This document shows, piece by piece, positions 42,431-52,513 of a DNA stretch of 64,000 nucleotides. A model generated the notes under the pieces. It had not been told where the DNA came from. It ran no database searches and saw only the letters and a program-made list of their open reading frames with translations. The position numbers and the translations under genes are program-made. Numbering within the stretch: the first letter of the stretch is position 1; every line of letters starts with the position of its first letter. Source of the DNA: Ewingella allii (GTDB lineage: Bacteria > Pseudomonadota > Gammaproteobacteria > Enterobacterales > Enterobacteriaceae); NCBI RefSeq assembly GCF_044430645.1, contig NZ_JAWUDN010000008.1, positions 124,001 through 188,000 on the forward strand. The letters run 5' to 3'.

Positions 42431-43438
42431 ATGAAGCCGATTTTTAGCAGGGGACCTTCCCTGCAACTGCGACTTTTTTTGGCTATTCTCACGGCCATTG
42501 TCCTGATTTTTGCCGACAGTAAAGTAGGTACGTTCGTTAAGATCCGCACCTATATGGACACTGCCGTCAGCCCTTTCTATTTTTTGTCGAATGCTCCACG
42601 TGAATTCCTCGATCAGGTTTCCGCCACCTTCGCTACCCGCCAGTCTCTTGAACTTGAAAACCGCGCGCTGCGCCAAGAATTGCTGCTCAAAAACAGCGAT
42701 TTGATGCTGCTCGGCCAATTCAAGCAAGAGAACGCGCGACTGCGCGAGCTGCTGGGGTCACCGCTGCGTCAGGATGAGCACAAGATGGTGGCTCAGGTGC
42801 TGTCGACCAGCAATGACCCCTATAGCGATCAGGTTGTCGTCGACAAAGGCAGCAACAATGGCGTCTATGTTGGCCAGCCGGTGATTAGCGATAAAGGCGT
42901 GGTGGGTCAGGTGGTCGCTGTGGGTGCCGTCACCAGCCGCGTATTGCTGATCTGCGACGCCTCCCACGCCTTGCCGATTCAGGTTTTGCGTAACGATATT
43001 CGCGTGATTGCAGCCGGTAGCGGCTGTGCTGACGACTTGCAGCTGGAGCACTTGCCGAGCAATACCGACATCCGCGTCGGTGACGTGCTGGTGACGTCCG
43101 GTCTCGGCGGTCGCTTCCCTGAAGGCTATCCGGTTGCCGTGGTTTCTTCGGTAAAAGTCGATAACCAACGTGCTTACACCGTGATTCAGGCGCGCCCGAC
43201 GGCGGGTCTGCAACGCCTGCGTTACCTGCTGCTGCTGTGGGGCTCTGACCGCAATGGCGATAAGCCACTGCCGCCGGACGAAGTGCATCGCGTCGCCAAT
43301 GAGCGTCTGATGCAGATGATGCCTCAGGTCCTGCCGCCTCCGGGCGAAATGGGCCCTCCTGCTCCTATTCCTCAACCTGCTACTGGCACCATTACCACGC
43401 CAGTTTCGCCACGGCCTTCTAGCGGGGGCAGTCAATGA
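42431..43438 (+). CDS. mreC: Cell shape-determining protein MreC
   Basis: A 335-residue bitopic inner-membrane protein linking MreB to the wall-synthetic enzymes PBP2 and RodA. One N-terminal transmembrane segment (LQLRLFLAILTAIVLIFADSKV), a coiled coil (about residues 60-105, ATRQSLELENRALRQELLLK) and two beta-barrel domains (about 110-270), with a Pro-rich tail (PPPGEMGPPAPIPQP). Its last codons overlap the mreD start by 4 bp (ATGA). Confidence 0.97.
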   Translation: MKPIFSRGPSLQLRLFLAILTAIVLIFADSKVGTFVKIRTYMDTAVSPFYFLSNAPREFLDQVSATFATRQSLELENRALRQELLLKNSDLMLLGQFKQENARLRELLGSPLRQDEHKMVAQVLSTSNDPYSDQVVVDKGSNNGVYVGQPVISDKGVVGQVVAVGAVTSRVLLICDASHALPIQVLRNDIRVIAAGSGCADDLQLEHLPSNTDIRVGDVLVTSGLGGRFPEGYPVAVVSSVKVDNQRAYTVIQARPTAGLQRLRYLLLLWGSDRNGDKPLPPDEVHRVANERLMQMMPQVLPPPGEMGPPAPIPQPATGTITTPVSPRPSSGGSQ

Positions 43439-43923
43439 ATCGCTACCGGAGCCACGGCCGCTGGATAATTTGGCTATCCTTTCTGATAGCCATGTTATTG
43501 CAAGTGATGCCGTGGCCGGACGAGATCTACATGTTTCGGCCATCCTGGTTGATGCTGATCCTGATTTACTGGGTCATGGCGCTGCCGCACCGCGTTAACG
43601 TAGGTACCGGATTTATCGTCGGTTTTGTGATGGATTTGATTCTTGGCTCGACGTTAGGCGTGCGCGCGCTGGCTTTGGCGCTGATTGCCTATCTGGTCGC
43701 TTTCAAGTTCCAACTGTTCCGCAACATGGCCCTGTGGCAGCAAGCGCTGATCGTCATGCTGCTGTCACTGGCTGTCGACGTGGTGGTGTTCTGGGCCGAG
43801 TTTTTGGTGGTGAATGTCTCGTTTCGTCCGGAAGTGTTCTGGAGCAGCGTGGTCGACGGCATTCTCTGGCCATGGTTATTCCTGCTGATGCGCAAAATTC
43901 GCCGTCAGTTCGCTGTGCAATGA
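43435..43923 (+). CDS. mreD: Rod shape-determining protein MreD
   Basis: A 162-residue inner-membrane protein with five to six hydrophobic segments; a subunit of the elongasome. WIIWLSFLIAMLLQVMPWP and LMLILIYWVMALPHRVNVGTGFIVGFVMDLILGSTLGVRAL are the family motifs. Overlaps mreC and is 7 bp before maf. Confidence 0.97.
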   Translation: MNRYRSHGRWIIWLSFLIAMLLQVMPWPDEIYMFRPSWLMLILIYWVMALPHRVNVGTGFIVGFVMDLILGSTLGVRALALALIAYLVAFKFQLFRNMALWQQALIVMLLSLAVDVVVFWAEFLVVNVSFRPEVFWSSVVDGILWPWLFLLMRKIRRQFAVQ

Positions 43924-43930
43924 GGAAATG

Positions 43931-44524
43931 ATGACTGAACTTTATCTGGCTTCTGGTTCACCGCGCCGCCGCGAATTGCTGGCCGTGCTGGAGTTGGCTT
44001 TTGAACGTCTGGTGACTGATGTTGCCGAGCAAAAGCAGCCAGATGAAGCGCCAGCAGACTATGTGCTGCGCCTCGCCTGTGACAAAGCTTTAGCAGGCGT
44101 GGCCGTTGCGCCGCAGGACCTCCCGGTGCTGGGTGCTGACACCATCGTGGTGCTCGACGGGCAGGTTTTGGAAAAGCCGCGCGATGAAGCTCATGCCGCG
44201 CAGATGTTAACCGCATTGTCTGGCCGCCAGCATCAAGTGATGACGGCCATTGCTCTGGCAGACCGCCAGACGCATCGTAGTACGCTGGTTGTGACTGATG
44301 TCACCTTCCGCTCTCTATCCGCGGATGATATTCAGCACTATATTCTGAGCGGGGAACCCATGGATAAAGCGGGTGCATACGGTATTCAGGGAAAGGGCGG
44401 ATGTTTCGTCCGTGAAATTCGCGGCAGCTACTACGCAGTGGTTGGGCTTCCTTTAGTGGAAACTCAAGAGCTGTACAGTGAGTTTGCTGCATTACGCGAG
44501 CTTAGGAGAAAGCATGACAGCTGA
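43931..44524 (+). CDS. maf: Nucleoside triphosphate pyrophosphatase (Maf/YhdE)
   Basis: A 197-residue house-cleaning pyrophosphatase that hydrolyses dTTP, UTP and modified nucleotides. The start MTELYLASGSPRRRELL carries the SGSPRR phosphate-binding motif; LGADTIVVLDGQVLEKPRD has the metal-binding Asp, and DKAGAYGIQGKGGCFV and GSYYAVVGLPL follow. Two ATG codons stand in tandem (43928 and 43931); the second matches E. coli YhdE (MTSLYLASGSPRR). Its last 11 bp overlap rng. Confidence 0.95.
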   Translation: MTELYLASGSPRRRELLAVLELAFERLVTDVAEQKQPDEAPADYVLRLACDKALAGVAVAPQDLPVLGADTIVVLDGQVLEKPRDEAHAAQMLTALSGRQHQVMTAIALADRQTHRSTLVVTDVTFRSLSADDIQHYILSGEPMDKAGAYGIQGKGGCFVREIRGSYYAVVGLPLVETQELYSEFAALRELRRKHDS

Positions 44525-45983
44525 ATTACTGGTCAATGTTACGCCGTCCGAGACGCGCGTGGCTTACATTGACGGTGGCATTTTGCAAGAGATCCATGTT
44601 GAGCGTGAAGCCAAGCGCGGCATTGCAGGCAATATTTACAAAGGTCGCGTCAGCCGGGTTCTGCCGGGCATGCAGGCAGCCTTTGTTGATATTGGTCTGG
44701 AGAAAGCGGCTTTTTTACATGCTTCAGACATCATGCCGCACACCGAGTGCGTGGCTCGTGATGAGCAAAAGAATTTTAACGTTCGTGACATCGTAGAGCT
44801 GGTCCATCAGGGGCAAGATCTGATGGTGCAGGTGGTGAAAGACCCGCTGGGCACCAAAGGCGCGCGCCTGACCACCGACATTACTCTGCCTTCCCGCTAT
44901 CTGGTCTTCATGCCGGGCGCCTCACACGTGGGTGTCTCACAGCGCATTGAGAGCGAAGCCGAGCGCGATCGCCTGAAAAATATCGTTCAGGAATATTGTG
45001 ACGAGCAGGGTGGCTACATTATCCGCACCGCGGCAGAAGGGATTGGCGAAGAAGAACTTAAACAAGATGCCGCCTTTCTCAAGCGTTTGTGGACCAAAGT
45101 TATGGAGCGCAAGCGCCGCAATAAAACCAAGTGCAAACTCTATGGCGAGCTGGCGCTGGCGCACCGCGTATTAAGAGACTTTGCCGGCGAAGCGCTGGAC
45201 AGAATTCGCGTAGATTCGCGCCTGACCTATGAACTGCTGGTGGAATTTACCAGCGAATATATTCCCGAAATGACGGCCAAGCTGGAGCACTACGCGGGCA
45301 AGCAGCCTATTTTCGATCTCTTTGACGTTGAGAATGAGATCCAGCGCGCGCTGGAACGCAAAGTCGAACTCAAGTCCGGCGGCTATCTGATTATTGACCA
45401 GACCGAAGCCATGACCACCGTGGATATCAACACCGGTGCTTTTGTCGGCCATCGCAATCTGGAAGAGACGATCTTCAATACCAATACCGAGGCGACCCAA
45501 GCCATTGCCCGCCAGCTGCGCCTGCGTAATCTCGGCGGCATCATCATTATCGACTTCATCGATATGGCGAATGAGGATCATCGTCGGCGGGTGCTGCACT
45601 CTTTGGAGCAGGCGCTGTCAAAAGATCGGGTGAAAACGGGCATTCACGGCTTCTCGGCGCTAGGTTTAGTCGAAATGACCCGCAAACGGACGCGTGAAAG
45701 CGTCGAGCACGTGCTGTGCAGCGATTGCCCAACCTGTCACGGCCGGGGCACGGTGAAAACCGTCGAAACCGTATGCTATGAAATTCTGCGTGAAATTGTT
45801 CGCGTGCACCACGCCTATGACGCCGACCGTTTCCTGGTCTATGCTTCTGCGGCAGTCGGCGAAGCCTTGAAAGGGGAAGAGTCCCACGCGCTGGCCGAAG
45901 TGGAGATTTTCGTCGGCAAACAAGTGAAAGTTCAAATCGAGCCGCTCTACAACCAAGAGCAGTTCGACGTTGTCATGATGTGA
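44514..45983 (+). CDS. rng: Ribonuclease G
   Basis: A 489-residue endoribonuclease (same length as E. coli) that matures the 5' end of 16S rRNA and decays mRNAs such as adhE. An S1 domain near residues 39-128 (GNIYKGRVSRVLPGMQAAFVDIGL), the RNase H-like and 5'-sensor domains, the catalytic Asp residues in DINTGAFVGHRN and IIIDFIDM, and the zinc-link CPTCHGRGTVKT are all present. The ATG at 44514 follows TAGGAGAA and starts MTAELLVNVTP as in E. coli; an earlier in-frame start exists but lies deep in maf. Confidence 0.98.
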   Translation: MTAELLVNVTPSETRVAYIDGGILQEIHVEREAKRGIAGNIYKGRVSRVLPGMQAAFVDIGLEKAAFLHASDIMPHTECVARDEQKNFNVRDIVELVHQGQDLMVQVVKDPLGTKGARLTTDITLPSRYLVFMPGASHVGVSQRIESEAERDRLKNIVQEYCDEQGGYIIRTAAEGIGEEELKQDAAFLKRLWTKVMERKRRNKTKCKLYGELALAHRVLRDFAGEALDRIRVDSRLTYELLVEFTSEYIPEMTAKLEHYAGKQPIFDLFDVENEIQRALERKVELKSGGYLIIDQTEAMTTVDINTGAFVGHRNLEETIFNTNTEATQAIARQLRLRNLGGIIIIDFIDMANEDHRRRVLHSLEQALSKDRVKTGIHGFSALGLVEMTRKRTRESVEHVLCSDCPTCHGRGTVKTVETVCYEILREIVRVHHAYDADRFLVYASAAVGEALKGEESHALAEVEIFVGKQVKVQIEPLYNQEQFDVVMM

Positions 45984-46001
45984 TTACCCGTCCGGCTTAG
46001 C

Positions 46002-46024
46002 GTTGCGGCGGCATAGGCCGCAAC
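46002..46024. promoter_or_regulatory. Hairpin between rng and yhdP
   Basis: GTTGCGGC and GCCGCAAC form a perfect 8-bp stem, 7-base loop. It has no T-run, so it may be an RNA-stability or processing structure rather than a terminator. Confidence 0.45.
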
Positions 46025-46111
46025 ATAAATCATTGATTATGGGTGAATTTATTAAATTTCCATTGTAGTCCGGGGCCAATATGCCCGCGGAATGGAAACA
46101 AGGAGAGAAGT

Positions 46112-49100
46112 TTGAGGCGACTGCCGGGGATACTGTTAACTACCTGCGCAACAATTATCGTGATTGTTGCGTTGGCAATCAGTGGCTTGCGTCTGGCTTT
46201 GCCTCAGCTTCACCGTTTTCAGGATCAGCTGGTCAGCAAAATCGAGTCTGTGACCGGCGTGCCTATCGAACTGGACCAAATCAGCGGCAGCTGGAAAACC
46301 TTTGGCCCGACTCTTGAGTTAAAAAACCTTAGCGTGACCCTGCCAGACACCTCGGTGAAAGCCGAGCGCGTGACTCTGGCGCTGGATGTCTGGCAATCGC
46401 TGCTGCATTTCCGCTGGCAGTTCCGCGACCTGACTTTCTACAATCTTGACCTTGATACCAACGCCACTTTTGGTAATAAAACCAACGACGGTAAAGGTTT
46501 CGAGGCTAACCGCATCAGCGATATCTTCCTCAAGCAGGTCGACCATTTCGACCTGCGCGACAGCCATATCTCCTTCATGACCCCAGCCGGGCAGCGCGCC
46601 GAAATCACCGTGCCACAGCTGCGCTGGCTGAACAGCCGCAACCGCCACCGCGCCGAAGGGTTGATCAGCCTGTCGACCTTCAACGGCCAGCATGGCGTGG
46701 TGCAGGTGCGCATGGACCTTAACGACAACGACGGTTTGCTCAACAACGGCAAAATCTATCTTCAGGCCGACGATATCGACATGAAGCCTTGGTTTAGCCG
46801 CTGGCTGCGCAGCAACACCGGGCTGGAAAGTGCGGACTTCAGCCTTGCGGCTTGGCTGACCGTGCGCAGCGGCGATATCTACGCCGGAGACGCCTGGGTG
46901 AAAAACGGCGCGGCGACCTGGAGCAGCGCGGGGCAGGAGCATCGGTTAGACGTTGAGAACCTGACGCTGCACGGCAGCCGACAGGGCGATGGCTGGCAGG
47001 TCGATGCCCAGCAGCTCAACTTGAAAACTGACGGCGTGGCCTGGCCGAAGGGCCAAATCAGCGCGCTGTATCTGCCGGAAAACAATGAGTTTTTAGGGGC
47101 TTCGCAGGGGGATGAACTTCGCCTGAGAGCAACCAAGCTTCAGTTAGAGCGCCTTGGGCCGATTATCCCAACCTTCTCCTTCCTGACGCCAGAATTGCTC
47201 GAGCGTTGGCAGGATATCCAGCCAAAAGGCTTAATCGACCAGCTGTCGTTAGATATTCCTCTTAAGCAGACCGACCACACGCGCTTTGCCGCCAAATGGC
47301 GCGATCTCAGCTGGGATCGCTGGCAGCTACTGCCGGGCGTGAATCACTTTAGCGGCCAGCTGAGCGGCAGCGTGCAGCACGGCCAACTGATGGTCAATTT
47401 GCAAGACAGCCTACTGCCGTATGGTGAGATGTTCCGCGCGCCGCTGGAGATCAGTGCGGCGCAGGGCACCGTCGATTGGAGCTATAGCCAAGAGGGCTGG
47501 GCGCTGTGGTCGAAGAGACTGGATGTCAAAGCCAACGGCCTGTGGGCCAACGGCGGCTTCCACTATAACCAGCCGGAGCACGGCGAGCCGTGGCTAAAAA
47601 TTCTCGGCGGCATTCGTCTGTATGATGCTGGGCAGGCGTGGCGCTACTTCCCTGAGCCGCTGATGGGCAAACATCTGACGGATTATCTCAGCGAGGCGAT
47701 TCAGGCCGGGCAGGTGGATAACGCCACGCTGACCTTCAACGGCAATCCGCACGATTTCCCGTTTAAAAAGCATGAAGGGCAGTTTGAAGTGTGGGTGCCG
47801 CTGCGTAACGCCACCTTCCAGTTCCAGCCTGAGTGGCCAGCCTTGACCAATTTGGATATCGACCTCGATTTCCTCAATGACGGCCTGTTCATGAAAGCCG
47901 AGCACACCAAATTGGGTAATGCCGACGGCAATAACGTGGTCGCCAACATCCCTGATTATCTGAAAGAGAAGCTGTTCATCGACTCCGACATTTCAGGTAC
48001 TGGCAAAGACATTGGTGACTATTTTAAAGACACGCCGCTGAAGGACTCCCTCGGCGCGGCCCTAGATGAGCTGCAGATTGGCGGCAATGTGAGTGGTCGC
48101 TTACATCTTGATATCCCGCTGGATGGCGAAGAAGTTCGCGCCACCGGCGGCGTGAAGCTCAATGACAACAGCCTGTTTATCAAACCGCTGGAAAGTACCA
48201 TTGAGCACCTCAGCGGCCAGTTCACCTACGACAACGGCAACTTGCAGAGTAGTTTGCTCACCGCCAACTGGTTCGGACAACCTCTGAACGTGCAGTTTAG
48301 CACGCACGAACTTACTGATAATTATCAAATTAATGTTGGTCTGGACGGCAACTGGGAACTGGGCAAAATCACCGGAATGCCGGATGCTGTTGCCAGCAAA
48401 CTCAGCGGCAGCGCACCCTGGAAAGGGACGGTGGATATTTCACTCCCTCATAAGGGTGAGCCAAATTACAGTATCGGCGTAACTACCGATCTGAAGAGTG
48501 TAAGTAGTCACTTACCTAGCCCACTCGACAAGAAGCCGGGCCGCAGTCTGCCACTGGCGGTAAATGCCAAAGGCGGGCTGAAGAGTTTTGAAATGAATGG
48601 CGTGCTGGGCGGCAAAGACCGATTCAACAGCCGCTGGCTGCTGGGCAAGCAGCTACAGCTGGATCGCGCGTCGTGGCAGATGAATGCCCAGAAAACCCCG
48701 GCGCTGCCAGCGACCAGCAGCCTGACGCTGCACCTGCCTGAGCTGGATGGCGAGAGTTGGCTGGAGCTGATGTCGCCAGATAACGCCCCGAAAGCGCCAG
48801 TGCAGAAGAGTGCCAAAGGCGCGAAGAGAGCGGCCAATACCGCCGCTTCTTTTGGCTTCCCACATGAAGTGACGCTGACCACGCCGAAGCTCAAATTAGG
48901 CGGTCAGGTCTGGAATGACTTACAGATTAGCTCGACTCAGGCCAGCAATGGCATGAACATCACGGCGAAAGGCAAAGAGATCGACGGCACGCTGGCGATG
49001 AATGACCGTGGTCCGTGGCAAGCCAATATCCGCTACCTCTATTTCAACCCGCAGTGGACGGTGGCTGACGCGGCCAGCGGCGGTAAGTCAGGCCAGAATC

Positions 49101-49969
49101 CTTTTGCCGATGACAAAATTTCCTTCGCCAAATGGCCGGCACTGCTTCTGCGCTGTGAAGACTGCTGGTTCCTCGGGCAGAGCTTCCGCAAGGTGAATGC
49201 TGATATCACGCCGAGTGGCGATCAGCTGGCGCTGCGCAACGGCCTGATTGATACCGGCTCGGTGCGTTTAGACGTGCAGGGCGACTGGAAGCAGAACGGC
49301 AGCGTTGAATCTACCGGCCTGAAAGGCAAACTGTCGGGCAAAGATATTGAAGCCGCGACCTCCTTCTTCGGCGTCACTACCCCGCTGCGCGGTGCGCCAT
49401 TCAACATCGACTTTGATTTGCACTGGAAATCTATTCCGTGGAAGCCAGATCTGAAAACCCTGAATGGCACCCTGAAAACTGACCTTGGCAAAGGTGAAAT
49501 CGTGGATTTAGGCGGCGGCCGCGCCGGGCAATTGCTGCGTCTGGTCAGCTTCGACGCCCTGCTGCGTAAGCTGCAACTCGATTTCAGCGACACCTTTGGC
49601 AAAGGCTTCTACTTTGACTCTATCCGCTCAAACGCCTGGATCAAAGACGGCACGCTGCATACCGAGGACCTGCTGGTTGACGGGCTGGCGGCGGATATCG
49701 CCATGAACGGTAGCGTCGATTTAGTCAATCAGCGGCTAAATATGGAAGCGGTGATCGCTCCTGAAATCTCGGCCACAGTCGGGGTCGCCACGGCCTTTGC
49801 TATTAACCCAATCGTCGGCGCGGCGGTGTTTGCCGCCAGTAAGGTATTGGCGCCGCTGTGGAATAAGATTTCGTTAATCCGTTACCATATCGACGGCACC
49901 ATTGCGGATCCAAAAATTAATGAAGTGCTGCGCCAACCGCGACCTGCAAAAGAGCCTGCCGCACCTTGA
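46112..49969 (+). CDS. yhdP: AsmA-like envelope protein YhdP
   Basis: A 1285-residue inner-membrane-anchored protein (E. coli 1266) of the AsmA-like/DUF3971 family; with TamB and YdbH it supports phospholipid movement to the outer membrane. One N-terminal membrane segment (GILLTTCATIIVIVALAISGLRLALPQL) precedes a long beta-rich periplasmic region. The start is an unusual TTG at 46112: AAGGAGAGAAG lies just before it and the product begins RRLPGILL like E. coli YhdP (MRRLPGILL). An earlier ATG-type start adds unrelated residues. No frameshift over 3.86 kb. Confidence 0.94.
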   Translation: MRRLPGILLTTCATIIVIVALAISGLRLALPQLHRFQDQLVSKIESVTGVPIELDQISGSWKTFGPTLELKNLSVTLPDTSVKAERVTLALDVWQSLLHFRWQFRDLTFYNLDLDTNATFGNKTNDGKGFEANRISDIFLKQVDHFDLRDSHISFMTPAGQRAEITVPQLRWLNSRNRHRAEGLISLSTFNGQHGVVQVRMDLNDNDGLLNNGKIYLQADDIDMKPWFSRWLRSNTGLESADFSLAAWLTVRSGDIYAGDAWVKNGAATWSSAGQEHRLDVENLTLHGSRQGDGWQVDAQQLNLKTDGVAWPKGQISALYLPENNEFLGASQGDELRLRATKLQLERLGPIIPTFSFLTPELLERWQDIQPKGLIDQLSLDIPLKQTDHTRFAAKWRDLSWDRWQLLPGVNHFSGQLSGSVQHGQLMVNLQDSLLPYGEMFRAPLEISAAQGTVDWSYSQEGWALWSKRLDVKANGLWANGGFHYNQPEHGEPWLKILGGIRLYDAGQAWRYFPEPLMGKHLTDYLSEAIQAGQVDNATLTFNGNPHDFPFKKHEGQFEVWVPLRNATFQFQPEWPALTNLDIDLDFLNDGLFMKAEHTKLGNADGNNVVANIPDYLKEKLFIDSDISGTGKDIGDYFKDTPLKDSLGAALDELQIGGNVSGRLHLDIPLDGEEVRATGGVKLNDNSLFIKPLESTIEHLSGQFTYDNGNLQSSLLTANWFGQPLNVQFSTHELTDNYQINVGLDGNWELGKITGMPDAVASKLSGSAPWKGTVDISLPHKGEPNYSIGVTTDLKSVSSHLPSPLDKKPGRSLPLAVNAKGGLKSFEMNGVLGGKDRFNSRWLLGKQLQLDRASWQMNAQKTPALPATSSLTLHLPELDGESWLELMSPDNAPKAPVQKSAKGAKRAANTAASFGFPHEVTLTTPKLKLGGQVWNDLQISSTQASNGMNITAKGKEIDGTLAMNDRGPWQANIRYLYFNPQWTVADAASGGKSGQNPFADDKISFAKWPALLLRCEDCWFLGQSFRKVNADITPSGDQLALRNGLIDTGSVRLDVQGDWKQNGSVESTGLKGKLSGKDIEAATSFFGVTTPLRGAPFNIDFDLHWKSIPWKPDLKTLNGTLKTDLGKGEIVDLGGGRAGQLLRLVSFDALLRKLQLDFSDTFGKGFYFDSIRSNAWIKDGTLHTEDLLVDGLAADIAMNGSVDLVNQRLNMEAVIAPEISATVGVATAFAINPIVGAAVFAASKVLAPLWNKISLIRYHIDGTIADPKINEVLRQPRPAKEPAAP

Positions 49970-50084
49970 GTGCTGAACGCGCTGTGTTAGGCTGTTTAAA
50001 ACCCGTGTTACGATAGAATTGTTTGGCGGCTAACGAATCACAGTTCATGCCGCGACAATTCATCCCCAAAGAGAGTGAGAATCT

Positions 50085-51530
50085 ATGAGTCTGGCATTAG
50101 TCAGTGAGCGGTTACTAACCGCTAACAATCTGAGTCATCAAGACCTGTTCGCTGTATTAGGTCAACTGTCTGAACGCCGTCTCGATTACGCCGATCTCTT
50201 TTTCCAATCCAGTTTCCACGAAGCCTGGGTGATTGAAGACAGCATTATCAAAGATGGCTCTTACAACATTGATCAGGGTGTTGGCGTGCGCGCGGTCAGT
50301 GGTGAGAAGACCGGCTTTGCCTACGCGGACCAAATTACCCTGAATGCCTTGCAGCAGAGTGCCACCGCCGCGCGCAGCATCGTGCGTGAGCAGGGCAATG
50401 GCAAAACCCACACGCTGGGTGAAATTGGTTATCAGGCGCTATACCCGATCCTTGACCCGCTTCAGAGCCTGTCTCGCGAAGAAAAAATTGAGTTATTACA
50501 TCGCGTTGACCGCGTTGCCCGTGCCACAGACAAGCGCGTGCAGGAAGTCAGCGCCAGCATTACCGGCGTTTACGAAAGCGTATTAGTCGCCGCCACCGAC
50601 GGCACTCTGGCGGCGGACATTCGCCCGCTGGTGCGCCTGTCGGTCAGCGTATTGGTTGAAGATGACGGGCGTCGTGAGCGCGGTTCTAGCGGCGGCGGCG
50701 GTCGTTTTGGCTATGACTATTTCCTTGAAACCGTGAATGGCGAAGTGCGCGCCGAAGCCTACGCCCGCGACGCGGTGCGTATGGCCTTGCTGAACCTCAA
50801 CGCGGTAGCCGCCCCTGCCGGTGGTATGCCGGTAGTGCTTGGCGCAGGCTGGCCGGGCGTGCTGTTGCACGAAGCCGTAGGCCATGGCTTAGAGGGCGAT
50901 TTCAACCGTCGCGGCACTTCTATGTTCAGTGGGCAGATGGGCCAACTGGTGGCGTCTGAACTCTGTACCGTGGTGGATGACGGCACCATGCCGGGCCGCC
51001 GTGGTTCACTGGCGATTGATGACGAAGGCGTGCCGGGCCAATACAACGTATTGATCGAAAATGGCGTGCTGAAGGGTTACATGCAGGACAAGCTGAACGC
51101 GCGCCTGATGGGCGTTGCGCCGACCGGTAACGGCCGTCGCGAGTCTTATGCTCACCTGCCGATGCCGCGCATGACCAACACTTATCTGCTGGGCGGCCAG
51201 TCTACGCCGGAAGAGATCATCAGCAGCGTGGAGTTCGGCCTGTATGCCCCTAACTTTGGCGGCGGCCAGGTGGATATCACCTCGGGCAAATTTGTGTTCT
51301 CCACCACCGAAGCTTACCTGATTGAAAAAGGCCGTATCACCAAGCCGGTGAAAGGCGCGACGCTGATTGGCTCGGGTATTGAAGCGATGCAGCAGATCTC
51401 CATGGTCGGCAACGATCTGGCGCTGGATAAAGGCGTCGGCGTCTGTGGCAAAGAGGGTCAGAGCCTGCCAGTGGGCGTAGGCCAGCCGACTCTGAAACTC
51501 GACAACATCACCGTCGGCGGCAGCGCCTAA
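50085..51530 (+). CDS. tldD: Metalloprotease TldD
   Basis: A 481-residue subunit of the TldD-TldE (PmbA) heterodimeric zinc protease that degrades unfolded peptides and matures antibiotic peptides. The zinc motif HEAVGHGLEGD is present with His262, Glu263 and His266. Length as in E. coli (481). The ATG follows a GAGAGTGAGAATC leader with a moderate ribosome-binding site. Its partner pmbA lies about 8 kb downstream. A clear terminator follows. Confidence 0.98.
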   Translation: MSLALVSERLLTANNLSHQDLFAVLGQLSERRLDYADLFFQSSFHEAWVIEDSIIKDGSYNIDQGVGVRAVSGEKTGFAYADQITLNALQQSATAARSIVREQGNGKTHTLGEIGYQALYPILDPLQSLSREEKIELLHRVDRVARATDKRVQEVSASITGVYESVLVAATDGTLAADIRPLVRLSVSVLVEDDGRRERGSSGGGGRFGYDYFLETVNGEVRAEAYARDAVRMALLNLNAVAAPAGGMPVVLGAGWPGVLLHEAVGHGLEGDFNRRGTSMFSGQMGQLVASELCTVVDDGTMPGRRGSLAIDDEGVPGQYNVLIENGVLKGYMQDKLNARLMGVAPTGNGRRESYAHLPMPRMTNTYLLGGQSTPEEIISSVEFGLYAPNFGGGQVDITSGKFVFSTTEAYLIEKGRITKPVKGATLIGSGIEAMQQISMVGNDLALDKGVGVCGKEGQSLPVGVGQPTLKLDNITVGGSA

Positions 51531-51550
51531 GCCTTCGAGTTAATAATAGA

Positions 51551-51577
51551 AAGGGAACCTATGGGTTCCCTTTTTTT
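51551..51577 (+). terminator. Terminator of tldD
   Basis: AAGGGAACC and GGTTCCCTT arms, 4-base loop, then seven T. It may serve the converging aaeR too, because an A-run flanks the stem. Confidence 0.9.
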
Positions 51578-51580
51578 AGG

Positions 51581-52513
51581 CTATTTCGGCCCGAGCTTGC
51601 CTTGCCGATAGCCCTGATAGACTTTCCCCACCTCTTTGAAGTACTCGGTCAGGTAGTTGATGCATACCTGCACTTTCAGCGGCATTTTGTCCTTTTCAGT
51701 GTACAGCGCGTAGACCGGGCGCGGGTCCGACTGATAATTGCCGAATAAAATTTCCAGCTCGCCGGAGTTAATCTCATTGATCACCCACATTAGTGGCACA
51801 TAGGCGATGCCCACCCCGGCTTTCAGCCAGCGCGTTAAGGTTTGCGAGTCGTTGGTGACGAAGCGCCCCTGCGGGTTGATGCGCGTGGTAATGCCTTCTG
51901 GCGCGATCAGCTCAAACTCGCTGTCGGGCCGCACGCTGTATTCAATCCATGAGAAATTCACCATGTCTGCCGGTTTTTCTGGCTTACCGTGCTGGCTGAG
52001 ATAGCTGCGCGCGGCGCAGACGATCATCGGCATGGAGCCAAGCCTTTTGGAGAACAGGCTCGAATCCTGCAGTTTTCCCACGCGGATCACCACGTCGAGG
52101 CCGTCGGCAATCAGGTCCGGAGCCGGGATGCCGGTGACCAGATTCACTTTCAGGCCGGGGTACTCAATCAGCATCTCGGCGGTCATGGCGGCAAGAACGT
52201 TTTGTGCCATTGTCGACGAACTGCCGATGCGCAACGTGCCGGTCGGCGTGTTGTTAAAGGCATATAATTGCTCGTGCACTTCGCGTACATCCAGCAGCAT
52301 TTTCATACAGCCTTGATAGTAAATCTTACCGGCTTCGGTGAGGCTCAGGCTGCGCGTGCTTCTGTTCAACAGTTTGACTTGTAAGTCATTTTCTAATTTT
52401 GAGATCGTCTGGCTGATCGCGGAAACACTCATCTCAAGGCGGCGAGCGGCGGCAGTAAACGAGCCGCTTTCGACCACTTGAGCATAAACCGACATTCTTT
52501 TTAATCGTTCCAT
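51581..52513 (-). CDS. aaeR: LysR-type activator AaeR
   Basis: A 310-residue regulator that, in E. coli, activates aaeXAB in response to aromatic carboxylic acids such as p-hydroxybenzoate. It starts MERLKRMSVYAQVVESGSFTAAARRLEMSVSAISQTISKLE, nearly identical to E. coli AaeR; this fixes the start at 52513, although the open frame runs 50 codons further upstream. The effector domain includes STMAQNVLAAMTAEML and GIPAPDLIADGLDVVIRVG. It is divergent from aaeX, with 295 bp between them where LysR sites should lie. Confidence 0.95.
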   Translation of the reverse strand: MERLKRMSVYAQVVESGSFTAAARRLEMSVSAISQTISKLENDLQVKLLNRSTRSLSLTEAGKIYYQGCMKMLLDVREVHEQLYAFNNTPTGTLRIGSSSTMAQNVLAAMTAEMLIEYPGLKVNLVTGIPAPDLIADGLDVVIRVGKLQDSSLFSKRLGSMPMIVCAARSYLSQHGKPEKPADMVNFSWIEYSVRPDSEFELIAPEGITTRINPQGRFVTNDSQTLTRWLKAGVGIAYVPLMWVINEINSGELEILFGNYQSDPRPVYALYTEKDKMPLKVQVCINYLTEYFKEVGKVYQGYRQGKLGPK

